From positions 33,815,516 to 33,879,515 of the forward strand of contig NC_052615.1 in the NCBI RefSeq assembly GCF_016545825.1: DNA of 64,000 bases, read 5' to 3'. Position 1 is the first letter of the stretch, and the number at the start of each line of letters is the position of its first letter. A model generated the notes under the pieces. The model searched no databases. It was not told the origin of the DNA and saw only the letters and a program-made list of their open reading frames with translations. This stretch comes from Eucalyptus grandis. Taxonomy: Eukaryota > Streptophyta > Magnoliopsida > Myrtales > Myrtaceae. Shown here one piece after another: positions 24,546 to 36,712 of the stretch. Both the position numbers and the translations under genes were made by a program.

Positions 24546-25460
24546 AAGCTCCGTTTGTTTCGTGAAAAATATGATATTTCTCATAGATATTTTTCAAGAA
24601 GTCATTTTCTGGTATTTAGTTAAAACCTAAAAATGAATCGGAAATCAGTCATTTGGTATTGAAAATCTGATTTGATTTTCCTAAATAGTCTTACACTATT
24701 CCAACACTAGTAACTTCTGCGTAGACAATTGGTGAATTGGGTATGGATACTAAAGTCTTGGGTCCGCTCATGATAGACCTTGACATGAGTGTTAAGGGGG
24801 AGGGGCACTTAGGTCTTGGGCCGGCCTTGACGAACCTGAGCATGAGCATCAGGTTCTTGAGCACGACCTTTGTGGACCCGGGCTCGGTGTTGGGGATTTG
24901 AGCTTAGGTATTGAGATCTTGTGCTTGGCCTTTGTGGACTTGAGCCTAGGTGTAGGGCTTCGGGCCCGATCTCAATGGACCTAGGTGCAAGTGTTGGGGA
25001 CTTAGGCATGGGCATTGTGGTCTCGGGCTTTGCCTTGATGGACTCAAGCGAGGGTGTTGGGATTTAAGCACGGGCACCGAGATCACATGCTTGACCTCAA
25101 TGGACTTAGGCTCGAGTGCATGAGTCCTGGGCTCTGTTGTGATGGACCCAAGTGAGGGTGTCGAGGATCAAAGCCTAGGCATAGACTTTGTGGTCATGGG
25201 CTTGGCCTTGATGGACCTAGGACTGGGCACTAGAGACTTAGGAATGAGTGTAGGATTTCTTGTCTATGGATAGAGTTTTGGGCCTAAACACTGATACCTA
25301 GTCATATATTAAAAAATAATTTTCAATTTTTCAAGAGTAAATCATTTTCCTACATTTAAATATAGGTTTTCTTGTTGACTAGGAAAACAGATTTTCCGTT
25401 GACTCATTTGTTTAAGAGAACCAAATATCAAAAAATATTTTCGACGAAACAAATAAAGCC
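24546..25460. mobile_element. TIR element with related ends, carrying a minisatellite
   Basis: The left end at 24546-24572 (AGCTCCGTTTGTTTCGTGAA) matches the reverse complement of 25434-25460 (GGCTTTATTTGTTTCGTCGA), and similarity continues inward for several tens of bases. This is the pattern of a non-autonomous DNA transposon of about 0.9 kb. The interior is non-coding and is largely made of the minisatellite at 24740-25270. No clear target duplication was seen. Confidence 0.6.
24740..25270. repeat. Degenerate minisatellite, units of about 42 and 60 bases
   Basis: Each unit contains variants of CTTGGGCTTGGCCTTGATGG followed by ACCTAGGC-TGGGTGTTGGG. I count about nine units. Some are short, about 42 bases; others are about 60 bases and add GACTTAGGCATGGGCATTG. 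Units have drifted but order and orientation are constant. It is GC-richer than the DNA around it. Confidence 0.8.
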
Positions 25461-27985
25461 AAAATTTGTGTATTCCAACTTACGGACCATACCTTATAAG
25501 AATCATACCTCCTCAAAATCTTAGTCTTGTAATGTTGTAATTTCCTTCACTAATAGTAATGTAGTTTCCTTAGGGGATGTAATTTTGCTTTTGTCGTCGT
25601 AAGTTATGAAGATCCCACGGTCTACAAAATTTCAAAAAAACAACAATCTACCTTAGCTAATTATGAATTTCCTTCTCCTATTGTAACTAAACTTTTGATC
25701 AGTTGTAACTTTCCGTTCGTGTTCACAAATACCCTCACCAATAGTAATTCACCTATCGCTTATAATTTTGTAACTTTTCTTCAAATGACATAATTTACCT
25801 CTGATTTTTATGATTTATAATACCATCACCGATGGTAATTTATCCATCGCTTCCAATTTTGTAACTTGTCTTTACATGACATAATTTAATTCTGATCGTC
25901 ATGAATTCTACGGTTGTTATGATTCACAATCCACATGAAATAATATTTTACCTAAGTGGACGGTGGAAATCTTTTTCCTATGAAAAGTAAATTGCCTATT
26001 GCCTACTTGATCCCAACTTTTTTTGGTCGTTGTAATTATTCGCACTTATAGTAATCTACGCATTAAATGTCATTTGCATAATTTTCCTTTCACTGTTCCA
26101 AGTTGACAAAATCCAATATTTAATGCTAGAAGCTGTAAAATAATTTTCGATTTTTTAAAGATGAAATATTTTCCTGAATTTAAACATAGGTTTTTCTAGT
26201 TGACAAAATAAATATTTTTCCGTTGACTCATTTTCCTATGCGAACCAAATGACGAAAAATGTTTTCCGCGAAAAGAACAAAGTCAAAATTTGTGTATTCT
26301 GACTTAGGACCATACCTCGTAAGAATCGCAGATTATAGCCCTAGATCATACCTTCTCACAATCTTGGTCTTGTAATGTCGTAATTTCTTTCGCTAATAGT
26401 AATTTAATTTCTTTTGGGGATGTGATTTTGCTTTTGTAGTCGTAAAATATGTGGATCCTGCGGTATGCAATATTTCAAAAAAAAGAAAAAGAAAAAAGAG
26501 CAATCTACCTTAGCTAATTATAGATTTCTTTCTCCTATGGTAACTACACTCTAGATCAGTTGTAACTTTCATTTCGTGTTCACAAATATGCTTGCCGATG
26601 ATAATTTATCTATCACTTACAATTTTGTAACTTTCTTTTCAAATGACGTAATTTACCTCTGATCGTCATGAATTCTGTGGTTGGCATGATTCATAATACC
26701 CTTTGTGAAATCCTGATTTTTTGTTCAACATATTGCGAGCTTTGAATGCTTAACAGTCCATGCTACATCGTTGAACTCATCATCGGACTGCGCCAATTGC
26801 ACCATAGCGAAGACTTTCACCCTCTGCTCATTTCCGCTATTACCGAGTCGCCTAAGCCTTAATTGCAAGGCCATCATTTCACGACAATGTCAAGTCGACA
26901 CCCTCAACGATAGTAATTTATCCATCACTTATAATTTTGTAACTTTTCTCCAGACGACATAATTTACTTTTGGTTGTCGTGAATTATACAATTGTTATGA
27001 TTCACAATAGTCCACACGAAATAATAATTTACCTAAGTGGACGGTGGAAATCTTTCTCCTATCAAAAGTAAATTGCCTATTGCCTACTTGATCTCAGCTT
27101 TTCTTTGGTCTTTGTAACTATTCGTACTTATAGTAATCTACGCATTAAATGTCTTTTGGTGACTTTTCTAGGAGCGACAAAATTTTCCTTTCACTGTTTC
27201 AAGTTGACAAAAAAATCCAATATTAAGTGCTAGATGTTTCAAAATAATTTTCGATTTTTTAAAGAGGAAATCATTTTCCAAATTTAAGCATATGTTTTCT
27301 CATTGACTATGGAAGTATTTTCCATTGACTCGTTTTCCTAAGCGAATCAAATGACGGAAAATGTTTCCTGCGAAACAAACAAAGCCAAAATTTTTGTATT
27401 CTGACTTATGGATTATATCTCGTAAGAATCGCAGATTGTAGCCCCATATCATACCTCCTCACAATCTAAGTCTTGTAATGTAGTAATTTCCTAATAGTAA
27501 CTTAGTTTCTTTAGGGGATGTAATTTTGCTTTTGTCATCGTAAAATATGTAGATCCTACCATCCGCAATATTTTTTTTAAAAAAAAAACAGCAATCTACC
27601 TTAGCTAATTATAAATTTCCTTCTCCTATTGTAACTAAACTCTAGATCGGTCGTGACTTTCCTTTTGCGTTCACAAATACATTCACCGATAGTTGTAACT
27701 TTTCTTCAAATGATGTAATTTACCTTTGATCGTTGTGAATTCCATAGTTGTCATAATTCACAAAAGTCCGCACAAAACAATAATTTACCTAACTGGGCGG
27801 TGGAAATCTCCCCTATCAAAAGCAAATTGCCTATTGCTGACTTGATCCTAACTTTTCTTTGGTCTTTGTAATTATCCGTACTTATAGAAATCTAAACATT
27901 TAAGGTACCTTTGGCTACTTTTCTAGGAATGACATAATTTTCCTTTCACTATTCCAAGTTGACAAAATACAATATTAAATGCTAG
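25295..27985. repeat. Three tandem copies of a ~0.8-1.1 kb unit
   Basis: Copies begin near 25295, 26125 and 27225. Each reads through an ATAATTTTCAATTTTT-type stretch, the TTCCGTTGACTC block, the GAAACAAA-AAGCC end sequence, CTTGTAATGT-GTAATTTC, CAATCTACCTTAGCTAATTA and CCTAAGTGGACGGTGGAAAT. Inside the unit a sub-repeat of about 118 bases (GGTAATTTATCCATCGCTT type) occurs twice in copies 1 and 2 and once, shortened, in copy 3. Copy 2 has an extra 197-base insert. The unit is non-coding and includes the right end of the TIR element at 24546-25460. Confidence 0.85.
26703..26900. mobile_element. Small insert in repeat copy 2, solo-LTR-like
   Basis: Copies 1 and 3 of the tandem repeat lack this stretch. 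It begins TGTGAAATCC and ends GTCGACA, with CCCT on both sides, so it has the TG...CA ends and a short flanking duplication expected of a tiny solo LTR (TRIM type). The short open frame inside (26771-26962) is not a gene. Confidence 0.5.
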
Positions 27986-30900
27986 ATGAAGGAGACGCTG
28001 TCAGGTCCAGTGGACACATTGTTGGGTGCTAATCTTCACGTAATCCAACCAAATCTTGTTCATTCCACTAACTGTGTCTGCATAAATCGCAAAGTCTAAG
28101 CTCATGCAAAGAGAGTCGAGTCCAGACAAGCATCAACAGCAGCAGCAGCGGCCGCCGGGCACCAAGGTCTCCCCAGCACGGCGGATCCACTCTGGATGGG
28201 GTGGCGGTGCCACCGTGGCGTTGTCGGGGACATGTCTGGCGCGCTTTTTCGCTTTTTGTGTTTCATGACTCCATTAAAGTGCTTGGAAAAAGAGGCATGG
28301 CGGACGTCACGATGGTGGCTTTGGGGAAATCTTGAGGAAGGGAGAAGTACTACTGGTATCGGAGTGCGCAGAAATTTTGTCCCTTTTCAGTCTTCCTTTT
28401 TTTGGGAGCTAATGGCGACCACTGTAGCTTGGAGGACACATCGGGCCTTTCAAAATTGGTCCTAATGACCTAATAATTGCCTCTCTCTCATCATGATGTT
28501 GGACTGAACCTTGTAAGATGATCAGCTAAAATCCCCTCTCTCTCCCCCTCACTCAATCAATGCGCAATCTACACCCACTGATGTTGGAAAGCAACGCGTC
28601 AAATCACACCAGTGTGACAGCGCCAGACATTTGTCAATTCCTGGTGGGGGCTAGGGAGGAAATTATTGTAAGACTGACCAGTACATGAGCAGTGGCTTTC
28701 TGAGGTTCGATGGACTTTTTTGTGCTTTGTGAATACAGTTGTCAATAATTTCTTTAGGGCACGCTCAGATTTTTCAAATAAAGAGCATTTGCTTACATAC
28801 TAGTTTTGTTTTTTTCCTAACTTCTAGGGAACTGCAAAAAAAAAAAAAAAAAAAACTAGAAATTTTACTGAAAGTAGAAGACAGCCATGGCTCATGAAGA
28901 ACACTTCGTGTTCAATGTTTTCAATCAGAACGCAAGGCTTTTCCATGTTTAAATTCTTTAGAATTGTGCAATAAATAAACCCTTAAATTATTTTTATTTC
29001 CTTTTAAAGGTTTCAATTCAGCAATTGCTTGAAAATTTTAAAAGAATACTGATTTACTAGTTCTTTTATATGATTTACAACAATATTGTTGACATCATTT
29101 GAAGAAATCAAAAAACGATTGTTATTTCAACATCATCGATATGAAATTGAACCATTGCAATGTAATCCCTGGTCAGCATCATCCCCCACGACTTTTCTTA
29201 AAGTTTCTTTTGGAGAATTAATGATTTTGTACTTAATTCTCTTGGAGAGGATGGAATATTTTGTCGATTGTGTTTTATCATCAGCCAGAGCAAGTGTATG
29301 TGGGTGGGCGCCTTCTTGACGAGAGTGGAATTGATTTTGCCTGGGAATATGTTGCACCAAGAGACAAAAGGAGCCGAAAGCAGTGGACAAGATCAAAGAT
29401 AAGGTGGTTTTGCCCTCCTCCAATACCCCCACAAAATGTTCGCTCAAATTAGACCGCGGACAATTTGTACTTCAGGAAAACTAAGTCAGCAAAACCACCT
29501 GCAGTTCTCCCAAGTTCTTGAATCTAGCAGGCTAGATCAATGTGCCAGAGGGGCAAAAATTTTAAAAATTGTTTTGAGTCAACAATTTTGTCACTTTCCA
29601 ATGCTTGGCAAATTTCTGCATCCAGTACCCAAGAAGTTCAAAATGTCATCTGTTATGTGTGTTTGCCCTTCTTTTTTTTTGAAATTTTTGGTCATAAAGT
29701 ATGCCATTGTTAAAGAAGCCCATTTTGCTAAGGGTTAGATTGAGTCCAACGGCGGTAAAGATGAACCCTAATGACCCTTTTGCTTTTCCCTTTTCCCTAA
29801 AAAGGATCCTTTTCCTATATATTCAATTGTGAAGAGCAGGAAGTCCTGTTGTTGTTAGCTGCATTTTCCCTTGGCAACTGTAAAAGGAACGTTCCTTCTT
29901 TTCTCCTGGGTACTTCCTCTTTCATCTCCCACCAATAACTTAGGAGGATTTGAATCCCAATGGCGACATAAAAGCAATAGAGAGAACACCAACAATAAAA
30001 GCAATTCAGGAGGATTAAAAGCTAGCTTTCTCTATGGCCCGAAATCTGAACTCTGCTTTTTTCTTTTTCCATCGCAAGGCGAGATAGAAATGGGGATCGC
30101 CTATCGTCCGTAAAGAGCAACAATTCACACCAAACGGACTAGTGGAGGTCTTTCCCAATTAGAATCCTAGAAGTCCTAACGAGGCAATTCTTTTCAGGCG
30201 CCTGTTTTTGCCCTTTTTGAAGTATGAAAAAGGAGACCCACAAGCTACAAAAGTCTCTATACATAAATATATATGGTTCTCTTTCCCAGTTTTAACAGTT
30301 CATTCAAGAATGAAAGTTCATCAATATTGGCAATTACTCCGTTAAGTCCCGGTCCATGACAGATCTATGCGAGTCCCACAAAATTCAACTATGCTGCGAT
30401 TTCTGCTGGTCCTTGACCCTGCTTCGAGCAAGTATCTGTCCATGTACGTTGGACATGCAAGATCGGACTCTACATTTCTAGCTTCCTAATGTGGAAATGG
30501 AGAGTCCTGGCAGCCAGTTCCCCTAGAATTCCTAGTCTCTACATCTAAAGAATTAGTGGGACCAACACCTCCTAGTAATTACTAATTAACTCGAACCAGT
30601 AGTGTGAACACCTTGGCTTAAAGCTCCCACCACTAAGCTTTTTTTCTATCTTCATGGGGTCCTTTCAAAAGGGTCTAAAACTCCGAGTTAGCACTTTTTA
30701 GTTTTTGGACCCTTCTTTTGGGCATTGGGTCCCTAGATGACGGTGGCATCATCGCTTTGATAACATTCCTAGAAAATAAAAATAGGGAAAAAGTGTTTGT
30801 CCTACTCAGGATGATGTGGAAGCTTTGATTGCAACTGCAATGACATTGACCCAGTCGACCACGATTCGATTCTAGTTTCTTACACTTCGCATTAGAAATC

Positions 30901-31460
30901 CATCCACCGTCTTCATCTTAAGCTATTTTCCTCGCATCTTCTACCCAAATCTTCTCTTTCTTACATGTTATCACGCGTTTAGGCCGTGTCATTGCTTACA
31001 TAATCATGTAAATACAAATGACAAAGTAAAAAGATTAGAGAACTTTTAACTCGTTTAGTTAGATTAAGAAGATTCTTATCTGAACCATAATACTTATCTT
31101 ATCAATTCGAGTTAAAGGGAACTTTCCACGCAAATGCTAAGTGACATGTTGGGGACAAATGAGCAAATTTTCGAATTTTTAAACATCAAAGTGATCTGCT
31201 ACTAAAATATGATTCATATGTTATCGCCAAAGCAAGGTAACCGTAGTTAAAAATAGCCTCTTTGAGGAGAGAGGACCTGTCAAACCATCACCACTACGCA
31301 AGCAACGGTCAGAAATGAAGTGGCGGGAACGACTGTTTTTGGCGAAGTGGGAAGTGTGAAACTGGTTTACAGGTGGGCCACAAGTGTGGAATTTGTGATG
31401 ATGCTCCAACGAAGCAATCTTCAACCTTTCGGTGTGCATTTTGGACCGCTTGGCTTCTCC
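27986..31460. other. Intergenic DNA and distal promoter of the NAC gene
   Basis: No gene is recognisable. There is an A-run at 28837-28855 and a CAG-type run at 28137-28150. A more even-composition stretch lies at 29740-30250; its frames resemble nothing I know. The last few hundred bases should hold the NAC promoter. Confidence 0.35.
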
Positions 31461-31465
31461 TGCAC

Positions 31466-31474
31466 TATATATAA
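31466..31474 (+). promoter_or_regulatory. TATA box of the NAC gene
   Basis: TATATATAA is followed by a CT-rich leader. It would place the transcription start near 31500, giving a leader of about 0.6 kb before the start codon at 32111. Confidence 0.6.
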
Positions 31475-32110
31475 GCCCATCTCTTCCTCCTCTGATCCTA
31501 CTCTCACTCTTCACATTCTCTGCTCTCTGCAACACCTCCTTCGCCATTCCCTGCTCTTCTCCATCCAGAGGCACCGAAAGGACACTTACCCATCTCATGA
31601 TTTTGCTTCTTCAGCATAAAGTTTGCAGCTTTTGCTTCTGGGTTTGCAGAAGGTTCGATTTTTTGGGGTTCTTGACTGGTTTTTAGGGAAAAAGAGGCCT
31701 TTTTTTTGGGTGTTTAGGAATTACTACAATTTTGGCGTTGCTTAAGAGTTTTTTATTTTTTGCTCGTTCTCATCTTTTCTTTGGGTCCAAAATTTAAGGG
31801 GAAAGGGGGGTTGGTGGGAAAATTTCTGCCATAAGAAAAATTCTCGACTTTTTATTCAGAGAAATGTTCCTGTTGTCCAACGGGTGCATACCGTGGAAAT
31901 GCTGCTCAATGCTCGACAACAAATCAATTGTTGATAAAAACTTCTATTTTTGGATATTCCAGATCTTTAATAGGTACAGTTTAGATACTTAAGAAGAAAT
32001 TTTGAGCATTGTCTTTTGACATTCGTCGTTTTCTATTGCCCTTAGAATCCTTTCTCCTTTTTTTTTTTTTTTTTGAGTATTAAGTTTTGGTAGATTGTTG
32101 AGAGAAAAAA

Positions 32111-34167
32111 ATGGGAGGGGCATCTCTGCCGCCAGGTTTCCGATTCCATCCTACTGATGAGGAATTGGTGGGATATTACCTGAAAAGAAAAACCGAGGGA
32201 CTTGGATTCGAGCTTGAAGTGATTCCTGTAATTGATCTATACAAATTCGATCCATGGGAGCTTCCAGGTACTACCGAATATAGCGGTTGACTTTAAAATG
32301 AATAGTCGAGTAATTTCTGGGTCATTCATGATTATAAAAGTGTGCTTTGATGTGCTAAAGCAACCTACTCAATTTTTAGCAGTAATCAACTCACATGTAA
32401 TCTGTGCAATTAGAGATTCTGTCTGCTAAGATGAACTGAGGATGCAAATAAGTTGCCAGAATATGCTTCACATATGATGGACCCACGAATGTCATGATAT
32501 TTCACTGAAATAGAGATGAGATTAGTTTGGTAACCTCAATGGAAGTCTTTAATAAAATGACAGAGATAGTGATGGAGTATGATGAGAAGGGTTCCTATAT
32601 TTATATTTTCTGATTAACCAAGTCAGTCAAATGCTCTTATCTCTTGCGATTTTGTTTTCAAAAGCCGGTTTCATTGGCTTTATTCTGTTCTCATTAACAA
32701 AAAGTAAAAAGAGAGAGAGAGAGAGATAGAGAGTGACTGAAAAGAACGCAGAGCCACCTTTGTCTTCAAAAGGTCACCGCATCTGCATCTTTCCTTGCTT
32801 GATCATTCTCCAGAAAATTGAGAGACTGAATTTGTAATCTGCTATTTGCAGAGAAATCATTCCTCCCGAACCGAGACATGGAATGGTTCTTCTTTTGTCC
32901 ACGGGACAGAAAGTACCCAAATGGCTCGCGATCAAATAGAGCAACCAAAGCTGGCTACTGGAAAGCCACAGGAAAGGACCGTAAGGTCGTCTGCCAATCT
33001 TCGGTGACTGGATATCGAAAGACATTAGTCTTCTATCGTGGACGGGCCCCCTTAGGTGATCGGACAGATTGGGTCATGCATGAGTATCGGCTGTCTGATG
33101 AGCTTCCCCAAGGATCACTTGGTTCTCAGGTTTGTCGAATGAATTCATGCTGTAGATGAGTAGATTCATATCCATAGTTTTAGGGACTTGCAACTATTTC
33201 GTGATTATATAAAAATTTTGTACAGAAAACTTGCTCATTTTCATGTTTGTGAAGAAGAATTCAAGTGTTGTGGGTTGTTATTTTTATACCAGGGAGCTTT
33301 TGCGTTGTGCCGAGTAATTAAGAAGAATGAGCAAGGTTTAAAGACAAGCGATTCGAATGGAGAGCCGAAAGGCAAGAGGGTAGGAAGCTACTTGAGCCCA
33401 GTGGACATCACCTCAATCAACATATCAAGTGACATCCCAAGCACCTCGAATGACATCTCATCTCAAAACAGTGGACTTTATGACGAAAGTCGTAATTCAA
33501 GCCCTGCACCTCCACCTGAAATCGTAGAAATAGCAGATTCTGAGCCGGCTTCAATGGAGAACAATCTCGCTAGCATCTGGGTATGGCCTGATCCGAGTTT
33601 TGATTCATCAAAAAGAACTAAACTAGATTAAAAATGACATATACAATCCTTCAATAGAACTTTCTTCTCAAATGATAACTTTGACGATTTCACAAAAATG
33701 ACAGTTCTTTTAAACAAACATTTAATTGTCCTCCAGCAATACCCTCAAGAACAAGGATTGGAGTTTCAGTACTTCTCTCAGCATGAGATTCCAAGCTCTG
33801 TGGCTTCCTGGCATTTGACCAATAACATAGAGACCTCGTCGTGTTTGGCATACTCGGATTTTATTGGGGAAGTTGAACTTGCAGAGGAACCCGGCCAAAT
33901 TAGCTGCATGTCACCTTACTCGGGGCATGAGAACTATGCCAGGTTTTGCCAATACGAGGAGATCTCATATGAAGGTCATAACCACTCATCCACCCAGATA
34001 TCAGAACATCTTTGATTAGGAAAAATCGATTGATTTTTTTTTCTTTGATTGCAGCATATGGAATTTGGGAACAATCTCCAATTTGCAGGCAAGCGAGTGG
34101 CGATGGTGGCTCGGGAGACATTGGGAATCTATGGATGCAGGATGACAACATGACGATCGTGATGTAG
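32111..34167 (+). CDS. NAC-domain transcription factor, ANAC011/071/096 group
   Basis: Exons 32111-32267, 32852-33129, 33293-33580 (or to 33631), 33737-33974 and 34055-34167. The NAC domain spans about residues 1-160: [20 protein letters not shown] (A), [11 protein letters not shown] (B), [20 protein letters not shown] (C), [12 protein letters not shown] and [18 protein letters not shown] (D), [11 protein letters not shown] (E). The C-terminal half is the activation region and ends [17 protein letters not shown]. Exons 4 and 5 fit in phase. The donor expected after DSSK (about 33613) is not GT; there the frame runs into a stop at 33629-33631, giving 257 residues. An in-frame GTATGG donor at 33581 would give 357 residues but drops about ten conserved residues. 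Relatives act in wound healing, auxin response and drought response. The function here is inferred from the family. Confidence 0.88.
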
Positions 34168-35916
34168 TCATTTCCTTTGCAGCAATTAGTTATGTTATTA
34201 TTACTTTCTAGTAGTATCCGAAGAGTGGTACCCAAGAAGACGCCTTTTAATGTTGGTTCTTGGAGCGTGACAAAGGACGGGGGCCGTGCTTTGCATATGT
34301 GACGGGAGGTTTTACGGTTTGTAGGCAGCCTGGAGTCGGTTTGGTATACCAAAAATGGTTTAGGTGTCCTTTTTTATTTTAAGAGTTAGTATTGTAATAC
34401 ACCCCCTGGTGGTAATGACTTTTATCAGTTACACCAGGAGATGGTTTAGCTACAAGTAGGACTTCCAATCTTGATTACCTCGCTCTCGTGTAAGCTTATC
34501 CCACAAAAGCTTCTCACTGTTGTGATATCGAAGCTCGTACTGTGCTTCGAGGCGAAGGTGCTTCAAGTGGGGGAATCTTTTTGTGTATGCTGTCTCTTTG
34601 GTACTGGAATAATAGGACATTCGCGTGAGAACTGTGGATCGCTTAGGAAGTGAAGAAGGATGTCTTCAACGTCTGGCAAGCCATAATATGCTATGGCATT
34701 CATTAGGTTTATGGTTGCACAGCTTTTTGTGCTTCAAGGGAAGCATACTCGTGCAATTCTCATTTCACCTAGCTTCTTATGATTTATCTCTAATTAGTCT
34801 TTTCTAGGTTTTTCTTGAGAAATCAAAATGCCGTTGATGCTCGATTTGTTCACATCTGAACTTCAGCGCCCTAATGAAGACCATACTCTTACCGGTCAGA
34901 ATGCTTCTAAAATCTTACAACGAGACACTTCATGACCCCATCGGTACCAAGGCAAGTTCTCAACTGGGAACTTTGAATCCATTAGACTAAAGCCTTTTCT
35001 TTTTTCCCTTTTGTCTTTATGCAGACTAAATCTACTTGCAGACGCATGGTATGACTACGAACTTTTTGATTATAGTAGGTTACTCAGGTGGAATTAACAA
35101 TACTTTCCATAATAACATTAATCAGCTCCACTAGGATGCCTCACTTGGCACTGCAATGAGATGAACAGTGTGTGATGGTAACTGCTGAGCAAGATTAAGA
35201 ACCCGAGATTTCTGAAGCATGTGGTTCATGAAGGGCTTGCACTGTCCCGGTTTAGCTACAGAAAGCAGGACAGTTTTTCCTGCAATTGGGATTATTTGCC
35301 ATAAAAGATGTTAATCTGGGAATTGTCTCAGCTGTGTGTGGCAAGGCATGCTTGAGGCGACAAGCCTAAATTGAATAGCACAGGAAAAAGTTGCTGCCAA
35401 TGTATCTTTTATTCTGAGCTGTGCTTCTTGGTCAAATACCCGACTAAATGAGAAAATTCAAGTAGGGTCTTTTCTATGAGCAGTTGAGCACCCTCTCCTT
35501 TTCTGATGCTAAAGATCACAAAGTATAAGAATGACTTTATTCTCCAACTTGCATGTCCATGTGACCAGTGGGAAGGGGCAGACCAATGGAGTCACCGAAT
35601 ATTATCAGATACTCAGAAAAACACATGTATAAACTATGATCCATCCTTCGGCCGAAGCTTGCGGAGTATTCCCCACCGCCTCATGCCTTCTTTAATGCCC
35701 GTATAAAGATGATGCGATAAGTTACTTTCAGAAGTAAAGCAAAGTGGAGCATCAAGTAATGAACAAATAATAAATCCAGATTCTCCTAGGTAGGTCTCTC
35801 GGATTGATTACATCCCTACAGCTTTTAGTGGTACATAAAGAAAAGAATACCCGGTCTTGGTATTGCGCCCTTTCATTTGGTAGAATCTTTTGCTTTTGTC
35901 CATCTGTTCATTCAAT
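34168..35916. other. Spacer between the convergent NAC and TLDc genes
   Basis: It holds the 3' ends of both genes. A small stem-loop (CTGGTGGTAA paired with TTACACCAG) lies at 34405-34437, in or just after the NAC 3' untranslated region. No other feature is recognisable. Confidence 0.45.
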
Positions 35917-36495
35917 TTAGTACAAGCTTGCAATTTGAGGACTGCAAAACACTTGCACTTCCTCCAGAGTAGCCCGGGACTCATCACCGAAAATAGACTC
36001 TTTTCCATCTTCCCTTTTCGCATATGAAAGTCCCAACCTGGACTTAGCTTGTCTCAGGTCACCCACGCCTGAGTTAGTATCCGGGCCTGCGAATCCACCC
36101 ATAACCGGCGCCAGTGGCGGCCCGATGAGGAGCCCATCGGCCCCGAACTGGGGACCACCCCGAGCATAATCAAAGAGAGCTGCACCACTACCCCCAACTT
36201 TGGGCAAAATAACAGGATCAATCTTCTCATTCTCTGTCCAGTAGAAGAGGAACGCGTCGAACGTATCGTAATAATCATCCGTGCTCCTGTAGCCTTCAGG
36301 GTTGAATGCACCGAACTTGAAGGACTTGTTTGTGTAGCCAATGATGACGCATGGTCCCTTGAAGTCACAGCAGTTGTGGAAATCCGTGGCACTGAACCCA
36401 TCCACTGTGGCCTTGTAACAGCACTTGAGTTCCCTCCCTGCCAAAATTCATCTGAGAAGATCAGCCACTTTTGTTGTTTCTAGTTAAATATTGTC

Positions 36496-36537
<42 letters not shown>

Positions 36538-36712
36538 CTTTCAAGAATGTTTTCTTTACAAGTGATGATGAAAAAGGAAGATCGACATCATCATAGTACT
36601 TAAGCTGAGGCTTGTTCTCTTTGTTGTTTCTTCCTAAATTCCAATCAAAGAAGCACCTTGTGCTTCCATTATTCCACACTTGAAACGAAGAACTGGTGAA
36701 ACAGCAAGCCAT
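35917..36712 (-). CDS. TLDc-domain protein
   Basis: Two exons on the minus strand, 36712-36538 and 36437-35917, phases consistent, 231 residues. The TLDc core reads [20 protein letters not shown], then [30 protein letters not shown] and [13 protein letters not shown], to about residue 200. The C-terminus ends [15 protein letters not shown]. TLDc proteins are linked to oxidative-stress resistance and V-ATPase binding in animals; the plant role is largely unknown. The start [10 protein letters not shown] is the first ATG in the frame. Homologues can have more N-terminal exons, so the true start could lie upstream. The intron begins with a GA microsatellite. The gene is convergent with the NAC gene. 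Confidence 0.85.
36496..36534. repeat. (GA)n microsatellite at the intron border of the TLDc gene
   Basis: An uninterrupted GA run of about 39 bases. On the coding strand it follows the splice donor of the TLDc intron at once as (CT)n. Confidence 0.95.

Noticed and set aside
24546..28000. CRISPR-like array
   Set aside because: The repeats are long, drifted plant minisatellite and tandem units without spacers of equal length.
29740..30250. Possible organelle-derived DNA
   Set aside because: The base composition looked organelle-like, but I could not match it to any plastid or mitochondrial gene, so I do not call it.
33900..34352. 150-codon minus-strand frame over the NAC 3' exons
   Set aside because: The plus strand here holds spliced NAC exons in correct phase.
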